Counted from the stretch's first letter, positions 23,969 through 37,479 are shown. The stretch: 64,000 bases of DNA from Neocallimastix lanati (nom. inval.) (GCA_016946835.1 JACVTC010000043.1:1196001-1260000); one strand, 5' to 3'. The notes: a model not told the origin generated them from the sequence alone. Program-made: numbers and translations.

Positions 23969-25729
23969 TTCTACTATTGATATCTAAATTTTTATAATAA
24001 ATATTAAAAATTACATTTTACATTATTACGAAACTTTATTTAAATATTAATAATAATAATATTTAATTAAATTTTAAAATTTAAATATTAAATATAAATA
24101 ATTTTTCTATATTTGTAAAATAAAAATATATATATATTTTTGTTATATATTTTCTTCTAATTCATATACTTTAACATATACAAGTATTTATATATTCATT
24201 TACATTTCTTTCAATATGAATATTAATTATTATTTAGAATATTTTATTACTACTATTTATACTATTTATTTATGATATAACCTTTAATATTTCTTTAGTT
24301 GAAAAATATATATATATATGTATATATAAATATTTTTTAATATAACTGTTTATTTCTTCGAAATTATTATATTTTAAAATTATTATTTAATATCTATTTT
24401 AATTTTTAAATATTATTAATAAGATAATTTAAAACATCAATTTTCATATATTATTAATTATATTAAATATAAAATCAAAGAATTTAATTTCCTGGATAAT
24501 TTTGGAATAATATGTTTGATATTTAATTTTACAGTCGTTTATTATTATTATTATTATATATATATTAAAACATTTTGTTTTATAAATACAACATAATCTT
24601 TATTATTATTTTTAAATTATTTAATTTTTCTTTATTTTTTCATATAATATTATAACTACATTGAAAATTAAATAATTTCAAATAAAAATTTCATAAATGT
24701 ATTTTAATTTTATACTTACTTTATTAACAAAATAATATATAATTACCAAATAATTTAAAATTGAAATTTATTTTTTATCTCTTAATCAATTAATTTAAAT
24801 ATCCCGTTAAAATAATTATAAATAATTTTTTTTTTTTTTACTAATTTCTTTATAGATTAATTTTTCTCAGCTCTAAGATTAATTGAACAGTTTTAAAAAT
24901 AAAAAAAGGTAAATTAATTATAAAATAATAAAATATTTAATATTACATATAATTATTATTTTTAATAAAATTATATAATTATTACTATATAAAAGTTATA
25001 GATGTTTTATAAATTAAATTAAAAATATTGTTAATATATTAAATTAAATAGGTATTTAATGCACTATTATGATAAATTTATTAAAATTTTGTATATATCT
25101 AATAGCATTAACATATAATTTTAGTATTATAAATAAAAAAATAATAATAAATTAAAAATTAAAAATAAATAATAACATTTAAACTTTCATAAATATTCAT
25201 TACTATATAATTATAATAATATAATTATTAATAAATATCTAACTTAATAATTTTTAAATAATATAATTAGAATACTTTTTTTTCTACTAAAATTATCTAT
25301 ATTTTTATAAAATCAAACCGAATTAATTTTATTTATGTCATTTTTATAATAATATATTATAAGAATAAAATATATTGATAATAATTGCTTTAATCATAAC
25401 CTATAATTATTGTAGTAATATTTAATTATAGTATAAAATATTTATTTTTATCTGTTATGAACTATTAAAATAATATCTACAAAATTAATTTAAAAAAAAA
25501 TTGATCATAAATTTTATATAATAATAAAATGAATATAAATTTTAAAAATCTAAATAATTTTAAATATTATTTCCAATAAAGAATTAATATATACATATAT
25601 ATACATATTTTACTTTATAATTTTTTAAATTATATATATATCAATGGCATAAATATTTAAATTAATCATTGATAATATATAATTTAAAAATTATAACTAT
25701 TAAATATAGTTTTTAAAATAATATTTTTA

Positions 25730-25820
<91 letters not shown>

Positions 25821-27825
25821 TTAAATTTTCATATAGTTTAAATTTAGTATTATAAAAAAAAGTTTGACCAAGTGGTTAGGAAATTATTATCTATCATTTT
25901 GTGTAAACTTTAAAACCATGATAGGTCTATAAATCTATACATAATATTTTTTTTGTCTTTTTATTTTTTTTTGTTTTTTATTCAGCAAATCATAAAGTAA
26001 TATAAAAAAAAAAATTAACAAAGTTTTATAATAAAATCCAACAATTATGAACTATATATCTAAAGAGCACAATTGATATTTTCGTATTTGTTATGATTAG
26101 ATTAGTAGATCATCAATATACAAACTTTAAAATCAGCTAATATTTAATATATAACAATATATATATGTATATATCATAATTTAATATCACAAATTAAAAT
26201 TTATATTCTATTTTTTTTTTCTTGTAAATTATTTATTATTTGTTTCTTTTTTATACAATAAATCTATATGTTATAATATTTTATAATACATAATTGGCAA
26301 ATCCAAAATTTATATGACAAATACAAAAGACTAAATGACTAAATTAAATAATATAGTACTACTAATATTAAAATTATTATTATTGTTAATGTTATTGTTG
26401 TTAAAGATATTTATTTATTATCATTATCATTATTTACTATTAATTATTAACGTAACTTTTATTAGTAAATTTAAAGTAGCAATGTTCTTACTAAAAAATA
26501 TTTATTATTATAATCATTATTTACTAAAAAATTTTAACTATTTTATATAATTTTTAAAATTTAATTTATCAATCTATATATATATTTATATTTTTTAATT
26601 AATAGGAATCATATAAATAATAAATTATCACTATCAATAAATACTAAAAAGGCAAAGAATATTAAATTAGTATTTAGAATTGTAGAAAGATAGCAATAAT
26701 AGCAATTTTTTAAATGTAAAAGTCAAAAGTCATATTATATGAAATTTTAACAAAAGTCATATTATATGATTTTATAATAATAATTTTATATTATTATATT
26801 TCTATTACAACAAAATCAAAATCTAAAAAAGCTTAATATTTACAATATTTTTGGGGGGCTAATAAAAATTTCCTTTAATAATAAAATATACTTTTTCTTT
26901 TAATTATTAAATAAGAAAAATGATTAATTTATATGACTTTTTATAAAATCTTTATTAAAATTTAGAAATTTAACATTTACAATGTTAACCTCCTTTTTTT
27001 TTTTTTTTTTTTTTTTTTGAAAATTTAATATATCTCTTCCTTGAAAGCTCCACTAAATTTTAAGTGATTTAACATTATAAATAGATTTACAATAGATTTA
27101 CATTCGTTACCGATTAATAATTTATTAATTAGCATATCCTCCATTACTTTTGTCTTGTGAATCAATATTCAAGTTTAATGACTGGTTTGATTATGTAGAT
27201 ATAATCAAATGTATAATTATAAACAATATATCTTTCCCTACTATTTTCTTAATAATTTATTATTCCATTCTAAACTAATACAATAATTCATTTTGTATAA
27301 AAAGTGGTATATTATTAGCTGTTTAGGAACATTATTAGCAATTAAAGAATTATCATATTATTCCATTTATTTTTATTAAACTTAAAGTGGTAAAGCAAAA
27401 ATCATAAATAAAATTTCATAATAGTTTATAATTTTTTTTTTTTAATTATATGATCATAAAAATCACATGACCGTTGTTAAAATATTTATATAACTCCAAT
27501 TAAAATATTTATTATAATTACATGATCTATAATATTTATTAATTAGAACATAAAAAAAATAGAAGTAAAATAAATATATTATTAATTATTATAAATACAT
27601 TAATATATTTATTGTATTATAGCTATTATTTCAATTATTTTCTTTTTATATAATAAAATTCATTAATTATATATAATTAGTGATGGTATTAAAATGTAAT
27701 TCAAGTAACGAAAGAGAAAATTGTATTTGTATAAAGGGAATTAGATATACAACATCAAAAAGATAAATAAAAATATATTCCTTATATATATAACGAAGGT
27801 ATTCATAGTTATATAGAACCTGATA
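23969..27825. other. Gene-free AT-rich interval
   Basis: No gene is recognised. It contains a (TTA)n array at about 25733-25820 and a tRNA-like stretch at 25861-25940. There is G- and C-containing, possibly decayed sequence at 26850-26870 and 26985-27320, the latter bordered by a T run at 26994-27018. The 27.0-27.3 kb part has the look of old coding DNA, but neither strand gives a family match I can support. Confidence 0.45.
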
Positions 27826-27828
27826 CCT

Positions 27829-28258
27829 TTGTGTATTTACATTCAATCTTCTACTAAATTTTATATGACTGGAATAGAATATGATAAATATCCAAAAGAA
27901 AAGAAATGTCAATATATTTATCAATTACATTTTCAAAAAATAATAAAATTCCTGTTATGGCGTGGATTCATGGAGAATCATACAAAAATGGAGGTTGTGA
28001 TAGTGAATTATAGGTTTGAAAATTTATTAACAAAGTGTAGATATTAGTCATCGGTTGGGAGTTCTTGGTTTTTTAAAAGATTGTGAAGGTAATTTTTCAA
28101 ATAATAGTTTATTAAATATAATTATGGGCTTAAAATAAGTTAAAAAAAAAAATTCAGTATTTGGCGGTGATTCACTATAAATATTACAATTTATGGTGAA
28201 TCAACAGGAAGTGATACAATTCATTGTGAATGTTATCCGAAGGAACAGAAAACTAATT
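27829..28258 (+). pseudogene. Decayed type-B carboxylesterase (COesterase) fragment
   Basis: Reading across several frames recovers the family's landmarks in the right order. These are a KKCQYIYQLHF stretch in the place of the DCLYLNVY motif, IPVMAWIHGESYKNGG (oxyanion-hole HG region, about 27950-27996), HRLGVLGFLKDCEGNF (about 28050-28096), and FGGDS then ITIYGESTGS with the nucleophile-elbow G-E-S-x-G (about 28160-28213). Stops and frame changes separate these blocks, so it is a relic. The N-terminal part and the catalytic Glu/His half are missing. Such esterases in gut fungi often act on plant cell-wall esters; the substrate here is unknown. Confidence 0.8.
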
Positions 28259-28392
28259 AAATATAATTGTTTCTTTTAATAAGGAAATATATTATAAATA
28301 GTTCATTTAAGAACTCATAAATATATATATGAATAAAAATAATTGATAATTATCAATAAGCAACAATAGTTGTAATATTAATTTTATAAATG

Positions 28393-28430
<38 letters not shown>

Positions 28431-28589
28431 AATTGTATTTGAATTAATTTTTTTAATAATAATAAATATAATCATTATTATTATCGTTATTATTAGTAAT
28501 AATAGTAGTAATATTAACCTTTAAAAATAATAATTTTTTTTAGTTTTTTTTTTTGTATAATTTTTATTTTTCTATTTATCAATCTATTT
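28259..28589. other. Gene-free spacer with A run
   Basis: Contains an A run of about 38 (28391-28428) and trinucleotide-like ATT/AAT text. No gene is seen. Confidence 0.5.
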
Positions 28590-28857
28590 ATTTATTTATC
28601 CATTTATTTATTTATTTATTTATTTATTTTATTTTATTTTATTTTATTTTATTCAATCTCTACTTTATATTCATATTCTACTATTTTATTTTATTTTATT
28701 TTATTCAATCTGTACTTTATATTCATATTCTACTATTTTATTTTATTTTATTTTATTCAATCTATACTTTATATTCATATTCTACGATTTTATTTTATTT
28801 TATTTTATTTTATTTTATTTTATTCAATCTGTACATTTCTTAATTAATATTCTATTA
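28590..28857. repeat. Minisatellite of ATTCAATCTGTAC...CTACTATT units (locus 2 of 3)
   Basis: After TTTA and TTTTA repeats, units begin at 28651, 28703, 28755 and 28822. The first three are spaced 52 bp and nearly identical: ATTCAATCTSTACTTTATAT then TCATATTCTACTATTT, followed by (TTTTA)n. The last unit is diverged. It matches the loci at 14426 and 48468. Confidence 0.92.
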
Positions 28858-29168
28858 TTTATTTTATTTTATTTCATTATATATTATATTATTATTTTAT
28901 TTTTTTTATTAAAAAAAATTTCTATAAAAAAAAAAATTAAAAATTAAACATAAAATTGTTAAATATTGTATTATAAATATATGATTTTATTATATTATTT
29001 ATATTTATTCTATTTAGAGAAGATTCTTAAAAATTAATCGAAAGATATACAAAAAAATTTTTTATAATAAATCTGTAGCCGTTCCTGACCCTATCAGTCG
29101 ACCTAGGACATAGACTGCTGAAATACCATCTTCAGGAAAAATATTAGGGGATATTAATAACAATTACA

Positions 29169-29199
<31 letters not shown>

Positions 29200-30545
29200 T
29201 AAGTAATATTAAATAATTTCTTTGATTTTAAATTTTATTGTTATAATAATAATTAATAAAAAATTAATAATAATAATAATAATATTTTATATTTATTTTA
29301 TTATTTTTTATCCATTATTATTTATTTATTGTTTTCTGCTCTTTATCAATTTTTTTTTATTATTTTATTTTTATTTTATTTTATTTTTATTTTATTTTTA
29401 TTTTATTTATATTTTATTTTTATTTTATTTTTATTTTATTTTTATTTTATTTATATTTTATTTATATTTTATTTATATTTTATTTTTGAAAAATAATGAT
29501 ATTTTTAATATTTTAATATTAAAATGTAATATAAAAAATTTTTTAGGGCTTTTATTTCAAAAATGAACCTACTACACATATGACTTTATTTTTATTATTT
29601 AAATGATTCTTTTGTTTTATTTTTAAATAAATGAATTTTTACAATCATTTTCATTACAATCCTTTCGTTTTTTTTTTTTTTTTTTTTTTTTAAAATGAAT
29701 ATTAAAAAATAAATTTTTACAATCATTTTCATTATAACCCTTTTGTTTTTTTTATTAAACATGAATATTAAATATATTAAATATATATATATATAACCTT
29801 TTTATTATCAAAAATAATATCTTTTTCTTTTATTCGTTTATTCTTTTCTTAATATTTTTTAAAAAAAAATAATATATACTTCTTAATTCACTTTTTTTCA
29901 AAAAAAAAAAAATAAAATAAAAAAATAAATAAATAAATAAATTTTTATTCTTTTTTTTTTTTTTTTTTTTAGACATAGTATATATCTATTATTTCAGAGA
30001 GAAAAAGATCAATTTCATATATATAGTTTTATTAGTTTATGATTAAATGTTAGTATTAAATATATAATGATATCAAAAAATATTTAGATCAAATGTCATT
30101 TAATTATGGAATGTTTTTTTTTTTTCTAATTTTAAATGAACTGAATTGAATTGAAACCCAATGTTATATACATATATTAATAAAATTAGAAATATTAAGA
30201 TAAAAAAAGAAAAAAAGATGATAGTACAACGATAAAACAAAAAACAAAAAACAAAAAAAAAAAAAAAGATTTTAATATTTTGAAATAGCAAAAATTTCTA
30301 TTTATTTATATTATTTAATTTCATTATATATATATAATATATGATAATTTCTTTTATAAATGCAAAAAAAATTTATATTGCTAATAATTTTTATTTTTGC
30401 ATTTAATACTCTTCATCAATAAATTTTTTATTTATTATTATTTAATTTTATTACATATATACAGTATATGATATATCATCTTATATAATTTATTTATGAG
30501 TTAAATTTTTAGAGAAAAAAAAAAAAAAAAAAAAAAATACCACAA
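28858..30545. other. Gene-free interval with GC-richer islet and TTTTATTTTTA array
   Basis: A short islet of mixed composition at 29078-29145 stands out and is described as a finding. At 29355-29486 there is an 11-bp (ATTTTATTTTT)-type array. T runs occur at 29669-29690 and 29948-29970, and an A run at 30516-30537. The stretch before 30546 holds the 3' UTR of the DUF4474-like gene. Confidence 0.5.
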
Positions 30546-31298
30546 TTAAAATTTTAAGTCACAAGTTTGAGTGCTATTTTTACAATTCCATCCTTCACTA
30601 ACTCTATCACTAGATATATAAAAAGCACTAAACATACCAGAATCTGTAAATTTGGCAGTGTAGTATGCAATTAAATCGTTAGCATCAACTTTTTTGAATT
30701 TTTTATCTGGGTTAAAAGCGGTAATCCACCAAGTGGTGTCACTCCAGTTATTAACGACAGTACCCTTACTTTTATGGACTAAAGTTAAAGTCATTGGCAT
30801 TGAGAGAGAAGTGTTGACCTTCCAGTGAGAATCTTTATCTTTACCTCCATAGTAGATACCAAGTTCAGCGCCAGCACCAAGATTAATGTAGTCACCCTTC
30901 CAAGCCCATAAGATGTAATTTTGACCATTGTAGTTAAACATAGTTTTACTTTTTTTCATACTAGTACCTACATTGAAAGCAAAATCATATAAATTATTGT
31001 AACCAAAATGTTTTTGCCAGCCATCAACAGAGGCATGATAAACACCATCATCATCACTATACATATCTAATACCCTAGCACCAAAAGCAGCTGTATCGAT
31101 TCCCATATTTTCAGCAACTTCAGTCCCACCATGAATGATATTAGAAATGGCATCAGAAATGGAATTTCCTATGTTATTCCAGAAAGTATTCCAACCTCTT
31201 TTTTCAAAATGAACAGAGTTAGCAGGATAAGCAATAGAAAGATTAATGAAAACATAAATTAATAAAGCTACGTATTGACGAATATTTAATCTCATCAT
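30546..31298 (-). CDS. Secreted DUF4474-like protein
   Basis: This intronless 250-residue ORF has a hydrophobic signal peptide (residues about 8-23, IRQYVALLIYVFINLSIAYP) and a Lys-Arg site at 33-34 (FEKR|GW), suggesting Kex2-type propeptide removal. Residues 85-240 match what I know of DUF4474: GVYHASVDGWQKHFGYN, the Tyr-Asp at 104-105, FNYNGQNYILWAWKGDY (122-137) and the signature GAELGIYYGG. Two cysteines near the C terminus (C239, C246) may pair. The start is the first of two adjacent Met codons. DUF4474 proteins occur mainly in Firmicutes and gut fungi; no activity is established to my knowledge. A secreted or wall-bound role is inferred. Base use is visibly richer in G and C than the flanks. 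Confidence 0.85.
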   Translation of the reverse strand: MMRLNIRQYVALLIYVFINLSIAYPANSVHFEKRGWNTFWNNIGNSISDAISNIIHGGTEVAENMGIDTAAFGARVLDMYSDDDGVYHASVDGWQKHFGYNNLYDFAFNVGTSMKKSKTMFNYNGQNYILWAWKGDYINLGAGAELGIYYGGKDKDSHWKVNTSLSMPMTLTLVHKSKGTVVNNWSDTTWWITAFNPDKKFKKVDANDLIAYYTAKFTDSGMFSAFYISSDRVSEGWNCKNSTQTCDLKF

Positions 31299-31352
31299 TC
31301 TTATTTTTATTTTTTTAATAAATTACTATAAGTTAATTTTTTACATTAATTT

Positions 31353-31758
<406 letters not shown>

Positions 31759-32204
31759 TTCGATAATTATTATTATCTTTTTATATTTTTTCTGAATATT
31801 TATATTTAATTAATCCTTTCTCATTATAATATTTAAATATTATTGGTTAAAATTTTTATGAATCATTTTAGCATATTAATTAAATATTAAATAATAATAT
31901 TATTGTTTATAAATATTATTGAATAAAATCATAACAATAATAATATATACTAATAAAGCAATAATTATACTAATTTACTAAGCCACATCTAAATACTTTA
32001 TATATAATTTTTAAAATTACTACGCCTCTCTTAATATATAAAGTTTTATCTAATAAAAATTATAAAATTTGTTTCTTTTAATACTAAATAATAATTTTTT
32101 ATTACAACTTAAAAAGTTAATAAATGTTTATAGTCTTTCATTTTTAAAATGGTATTATTGATAAAGTTGTCAGGTTCAGTATCACTTATTGGGAGAAGTT
32201 ATAT

Positions 32205-32247
<43 letters not shown>

Positions 32248-33241
32248 TTTTATAATTTAAATTTATTTAATTAAATACTAAATAAATTCATATTTTAATA
32301 TTAAACCTAATTTTTTTAATAAAAATATATTTAATTTGGCAATTTTACGATTATAATTTTAATTACAATACAAAGAATAAATATAAAGAAAAAGTATTCT
32401 TTATATAATTTTTTTTAACTATAAACTATTAAAATAATAAGAATTAAATATTTAGTTAAATATTATAAAAACTATGATATAAATAATGAAATATTTATAA
32501 TAATTATATAAAAATATAATAAAATATTTTATAGAATTTATGATATTACATAAATTTATCTTATATCACGTTATTTTGGTGTTGATATACGGGACTTTTA
32601 TGTGCAATAATTTATAAGCAGTGGGTTTTAAAATTATGGTAGTTTAGTAAATTTTATTAATAAAATTATAAATTCGTACAATTAAAATAATAATTCTAAT
32701 TCCTAAAAATTTACAAGAGAGTTCTCTATTTCTAATATAAATAATTTAATTTATAAGAAATAGGTAATATATTAATTATATATTCTAATATATAGAACTA
32801 TATAAATTTTATATGAAATAAAGTATTATAATTATTATAATTATAATAATACATATTGAAATAAAATAAAATAAAATAATTATTATCAAAAAGATATAAA
32901 TTTAATATTTAATAATTATTATTAAATATACAAATATGTTACTACACATATTTGTTTTATATCAGTGTCATTTTTTAAATCATATGATAATTAATCAAGT
33001 GATAATTTAATGCTACTAATTTATTTTTATGTGATTATTAATAAAATAATTTATTAATAATTAATAATTTACTATATATATATAATATATATATATATAT
33101 TTTTTTATGATATTACTTCAATAAATTTAAAAATATATATACATTTAATAATTTCACAAAAAAAAAAATTTACATATTCACATTTTCACCTTTTCATTAC
33201 ACTAATTATATATATATCAATTTTTAAATTTATTTTATTTT
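31759..33241. other. Gene-free AT-rich interval
   Basis: Contains a (TTTA)n run at about 32200-32250 and AT dinucleotide runs at 33072-33100. I see no gene or structured element. Confidence 0.5.
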
Positions 33242-33780
33242 ATTGTCGTTATTGCAATAATAAATGGGATGTTGAAAATGAACAATGTTGTTGTATTGAT
33301 AGAATCCTTAATTGTTAGTCTTCTGATTTCAGATATTCATGTTATTCTAGTGCTAATACTATCATTTTTTTTTTTGCTTAAAAAAGTGACGGTATTTTGG
33401 AGTATTGAAAATGATAACTTATGTAATATTCCAAAGGCTAAAGTTGAAGAATCAGCACCAATTTATTCAAAAAATACTCTTTTCAAGATTCACACTCAAT
33501 GTAAGAATTCAAGTGGCTGGGCTTTAACTTATAATGATGAACCAACCTATTACACTGATATTACTTTAGATCTCTTAAAGAAGTATAATGAAAAGACTAC
33601 TTTCTTCATTTTTGGTAAAAATACCGTTATAATAATACTCATGAAAAATTTGGTATCATTGTTGGCTCTATACCTAACTTGTTTGCCAAAGAGACTGGAA
33701 GAGTAAAGATAATATTGAGTAAGCCACTGAGATTCTTAGGGATAAAAAAAAGTGAAGGCATTATTACTTTAAATAGCTTA
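33242..33780 (+). pseudogene. Decayed polysaccharide (chitin-type) deacetylase, CE4 family
   Basis: An open frame at 33269-33706 contains a short match to the start of a CE4 NodB domain: an HTQC segment, SGWALTYNDEP in place of the A-L-T-F-D-D-G-P motif, then TDITLDLLKKYNEKTTFFIFG (about 33558-33617), the expected first helix and strand. In the motif the catalytic Asp position is Asn and the Gly is Glu, so activity would be lost. The later H-x3-H and other motifs are absent. Other frames upstream (33242-33350) are rich in Cys codons (QCCC...NC), possibly a decayed chitin-binding module. Downstream frames look broken. Confidence 0.7.
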
Positions 33781-33848
33781 TAATAAAAATATAAATTAAG
33801 TAATATAATAGAAAATAAATAAAGAATTTTTTTTTCTTAGATTAGGAA

Positions 33849-33898
33849 TAAACTTTATTTAATAATATTTATTAAAAAAATACATAAAAATAAAATAC

Positions 33899-33939
<41 letters not shown>

Positions 33940-34643
33940 TCAATATTAAAAAAAAAAAAAATACGTTATGAGTTTCAAGAATGAAATGGTTTCTAACTCT
34001 TCCCATTCATCAATGATAACTCCATATGGATGAAAAAAAAAATTATCATTTGAATCTATATTAGAATTTCTTCTTTGCTTTATCGTTTCGACGTTAAAAC
34101 TCCGAATAACGGTAGGTCTAATGATATACAAATCGATCATAGTTTAAAAATCCTAATCAAAATAGCCATTAATAACATTAGTAATGAATTCTAAAAAACC
34201 CACAAAATATGAAATTGGAAAAGAAGACTTTCACGAAGATGATTGAAAAATATTATTAATGAAACGTCTTCTTTCCCCCCTAACCGATCTTCTAAGATTT
34301 TATATACTACATTTCTAACATGATAATATTAATTTTTATGTAAATGAAAATTAATATTATCATTAAAATATTCCTCTTTGTCATCAAGGGCATTCAATGA
34401 TTTCTCATGAACAATCAGAGAAAAAGTTAATAAAAATATATTTCATCAATAAATTGAATGAATTATTGCCTATATTCTTCTAATTTAGGACATAAAAGTA
34501 TCCAGTGTGTAAAATTAGGTATACTGTTACTTTCATCACAATCAAGGAATAAGGAGAGTATGTTAGGAAATCTTCTTATACTCATCTGCTTTTTACATAA
34601 GGTTTCACATTAAGTTTTGAATTCACATTTAATTCATCCAATC

Positions 34644-34686
<43 letters not shown>

Positions 34687-35235
34687 GAATATTTTAGCAA
34701 TAGCCATTGAATAAATTAATTCCATAATTTAAACATCTTGTAATTAATTAATCTAATCGCAGGAGTACTTGTATACATAATAATAATGAACATTTTCCCT
34801 GTAAAAACTCCTGAATAGCTCCAGGAAATTTATTATTGTGTCCGTAAATATGAAAGTTTTAGAATATTCTTAACTAAATGAGAAATAATACAAGAAGACT
34901 CTTTCTTTTTCCACCTTTTTTAAAAGCATTGAATCATCGCCTAATCACAAAAACTAGAATATCAGAGATATAAATAATTTCTTCCTTTGACATATTATTA
35001 ATAGTGGTATTGGTTGTCTTATTTTTTTAAACTCAAAAACTCCAAAACAAACTTTGATTAAAAGCAGTTTGATATTTTATTTTATTTTTTTTTCTTCATA
35101 CTTAATTAATTACTATAATCTATTTTCAATCCAAGATTCAAGATCATGAATGAAAATTAAAACAATTTTCTATTTCATTGTTAGGACCAAAACATCACAG
35201 ACCTCTATGTAGAATTGACATTTCGAAATAAAAGC
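33849..35235 (-). pseudogene. Decayed gene, copy 1 of a diverged pair, family not identified
   Basis: This segment shares many short matches in the same order with 40643-41602. Shared landmarks: AAACTTTATTTAATAATATT at the left edge, CCATTCATCAATGATAA, TAGGTCTAATG, AACCGATCTT, a poly-A tract (34647-34682) after AATCCA, and TTTTCCCTGTAAA on the right. On the minus strand, fragments such as MIDLYIIRPTVIRSF, IDEWEELETISFL and the stretch IRRFPNILSLFLDCDE with CPKLEEY read as old coding sequence broken by stops. The L-x-x-L-x-L-D-x-C and CPKLEE texture resembles F-box/LRR proteins; that is inference. The matching region ends near 34815, but possibly related coding texture continues to about 35235. 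Confidence 0.55.
34321..34362. repeat. Perfect 16-bp hairpin
   Basis: TGATAATATTAATTTT at 34321-34336 is the exact reverse complement of 34347-34362, with a 10-nt loop. It lies inside decayed copy 1 and is not preserved in copy 2. Confidence 0.8.
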
Positions 35236-36005
35236 TAAATTATATTAATAAAAAAATTATTATAAAAATAAAATAAAATAAAATAAAAATAAAATTAATA
35301 TTAAAAAAAAATTATATAAAAAAAAAATTATTAAATAAAGCATAAAAAAAAAAAAAAATAAAGTATTCTCTGTAGTAGTAAAAAAGAGTATTACACATAA
35401 TATAAAATTATATGGTTTAATAATAATCAGTATTAAAAAAAAAGAAATTGTTCAGAAAATTATTTATGTCTTTATATATTTTAAGAAGAATTAGGAGAAG
35501 AAAGTTATAGACATTAGATTTTATTTACATATATTTATATTATAAGAATTATAATAATTAAATATGGTTTAATAATATTAAGTATTATTAAAAAAAAATA
35601 GTGAAATAATAGTTTAGAAAATTATTTTTGTCTTTATAAATTTTGAGAAGAATTAGAATTAGAAAGAAAAAAGTTATACTTATTTTTAATTAAATATTTT
35701 ATTTAATTATTATAATTCTTTTAATATAAATATTTATATATATATATATATAAAATCAAAAAAAAAAAAAAAAAAAGAACTAATAAGTTTTAAATTTTTT
35801 TCTATATAATAAACTAAATACATATTAGGTACAATAAAACAAAAAATTTCGTAACACAAATAATCCATAGCTTATTTATTGTCAAATACAATGAATATAT
35901 CCATAAGAAAAAATTAATAAAAAAATTTTTTTATAAATAAATGTTCTCTAAATTATTTAATAATTATGGCTTTAATAATTATTATATTTTTTTTTTATTC
36001 TATCG

Positions 36006-36052
<47 letters not shown>

Positions 36053-37105
36053 CTCAATATGAAATAAATACATATCCTATTTTCTATTCTTATAGATAAA
36101 AACTTCTTTTATATTATGTTATTAAGTATATTATTTTATTTAACATTAATTCATGTTGAAACCATAAATATTCTTTTTAATAAAGAAATTGAACTTTATC
36201 TCATTTACGAAGCTAATAAATATTTTATTTTTTTTTTTTTAATTATTTTTTTTTTTTTTTTTAAATTAAAAAGAATAGTTTCATTTCAATTTTAATTAAT
36301 AATTTTATGCCTTTATTATATACATTAGGAATAACTTTATTGATTTGAAAATTGCAAAATTTCTTAGTAATTAACTTTTATACTATATAAAATTTTTTTG
36401 AACATCCCAAGCAATATATATTAAGGCAATACCCTATATAATGTTATTGTTTCTTATCATAATTATATGTATTAATATAATTAAAATCTCTTAGTTTTAT
36501 TCATTTTAGTGCTTATTTTTATATTATAAAAGGTATTTACCTTTATAAAAATAAAAAAAAAAAAAAAAAAAAAAATAACTGAATTTATATTGTTAAAATA
36601 TCTATTTTTAAGGCTTCATAATACCCTTATTCTATGTATTCTTTTATAATAATTATTTATCACTTAAACAAATATTTATTTCTAATATACAATCCAAAGC
36701 TAAGAAATAAGTTATTATTATTATTTTCAAACTTTCATATGAACAATAAAAATGTCCTTTAACTTTTAATAGACATTATTTTCAGTTTTATATTGTCAAT
36801 AAAGATGTTTATGATTTACTTATGAATTAGGCATGATATTCATTACGAATTAATATATATATTAATTTCATATAAAAATACTATTTTTTACTATAGGTAA
36901 ACAATAATTAAAAGATATTATATAAATTAATGAAAATATAAATTTAAAATGGTATGATAATGAAATTCCAAAAAAATAATAATAATAAATGTATATATTT
37001 TTAATTAAAGAAAAAAGAAAGAAGGAACATTCTTTTAAATCTAATTTTATTAGTGGATAATGAAAAAAATATATATATATTAAATATTTTCTATTCTTTC
37101 AAAGT

Positions 37106-37106
<1 letters not shown>

Positions 37107-37161
<55 letters not shown>

Positions 37162-37202
37162 TCTATTTATTTATTTATTAATTAATTAATTAATTAATTA
37201 AT

Positions 37203-37237
<35 letters not shown>

Positions 37238-37276
37238 TCTATTTATTTATTTATTAATTAATTAATTAATTAATTA

Positions 37277-37305
<29 letters not shown>
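37107..37305. repeat. Compound (TTTA)n/(TTAA)n array with a 76-bp higher-order duplication
   Basis: A module of TTTA repeats, one ATCTATTT variant, then six to seven TTAA units occurs twice; the ATCT variants are at 37161 and 37237. Confidence 0.85.
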
Positions 37306-37307
<2 letters not shown>

Positions 37308-37436
37308 TAAAAAACCATTTTTCCTAAATAATAAATTTATCATATTATTTAATTTGTATTCAATCCTGAAACCCATCGAAATTATTACTATTAGCCTTTT
37401 TTAAGAACATATCAATTATGTAATAAATTAAGAACA

Positions 37437-37479
<43 letters not shown>

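Noticed and set aside
26985-27320. Possible decayed coding or LTR sequence with a purine tract on the minus strand
   Set aside because: Composition hints at old coding DNA, but neither strand yields a motif in any frame and no partner LTR was found.
28651-28857. Regularly spaced units that could be mistaken for a CRISPR array
   Set aside because: The spacers are themselves TTTTA simple repeats, the host is eukaryotic, and no cas genes are present; it is a minisatellite.
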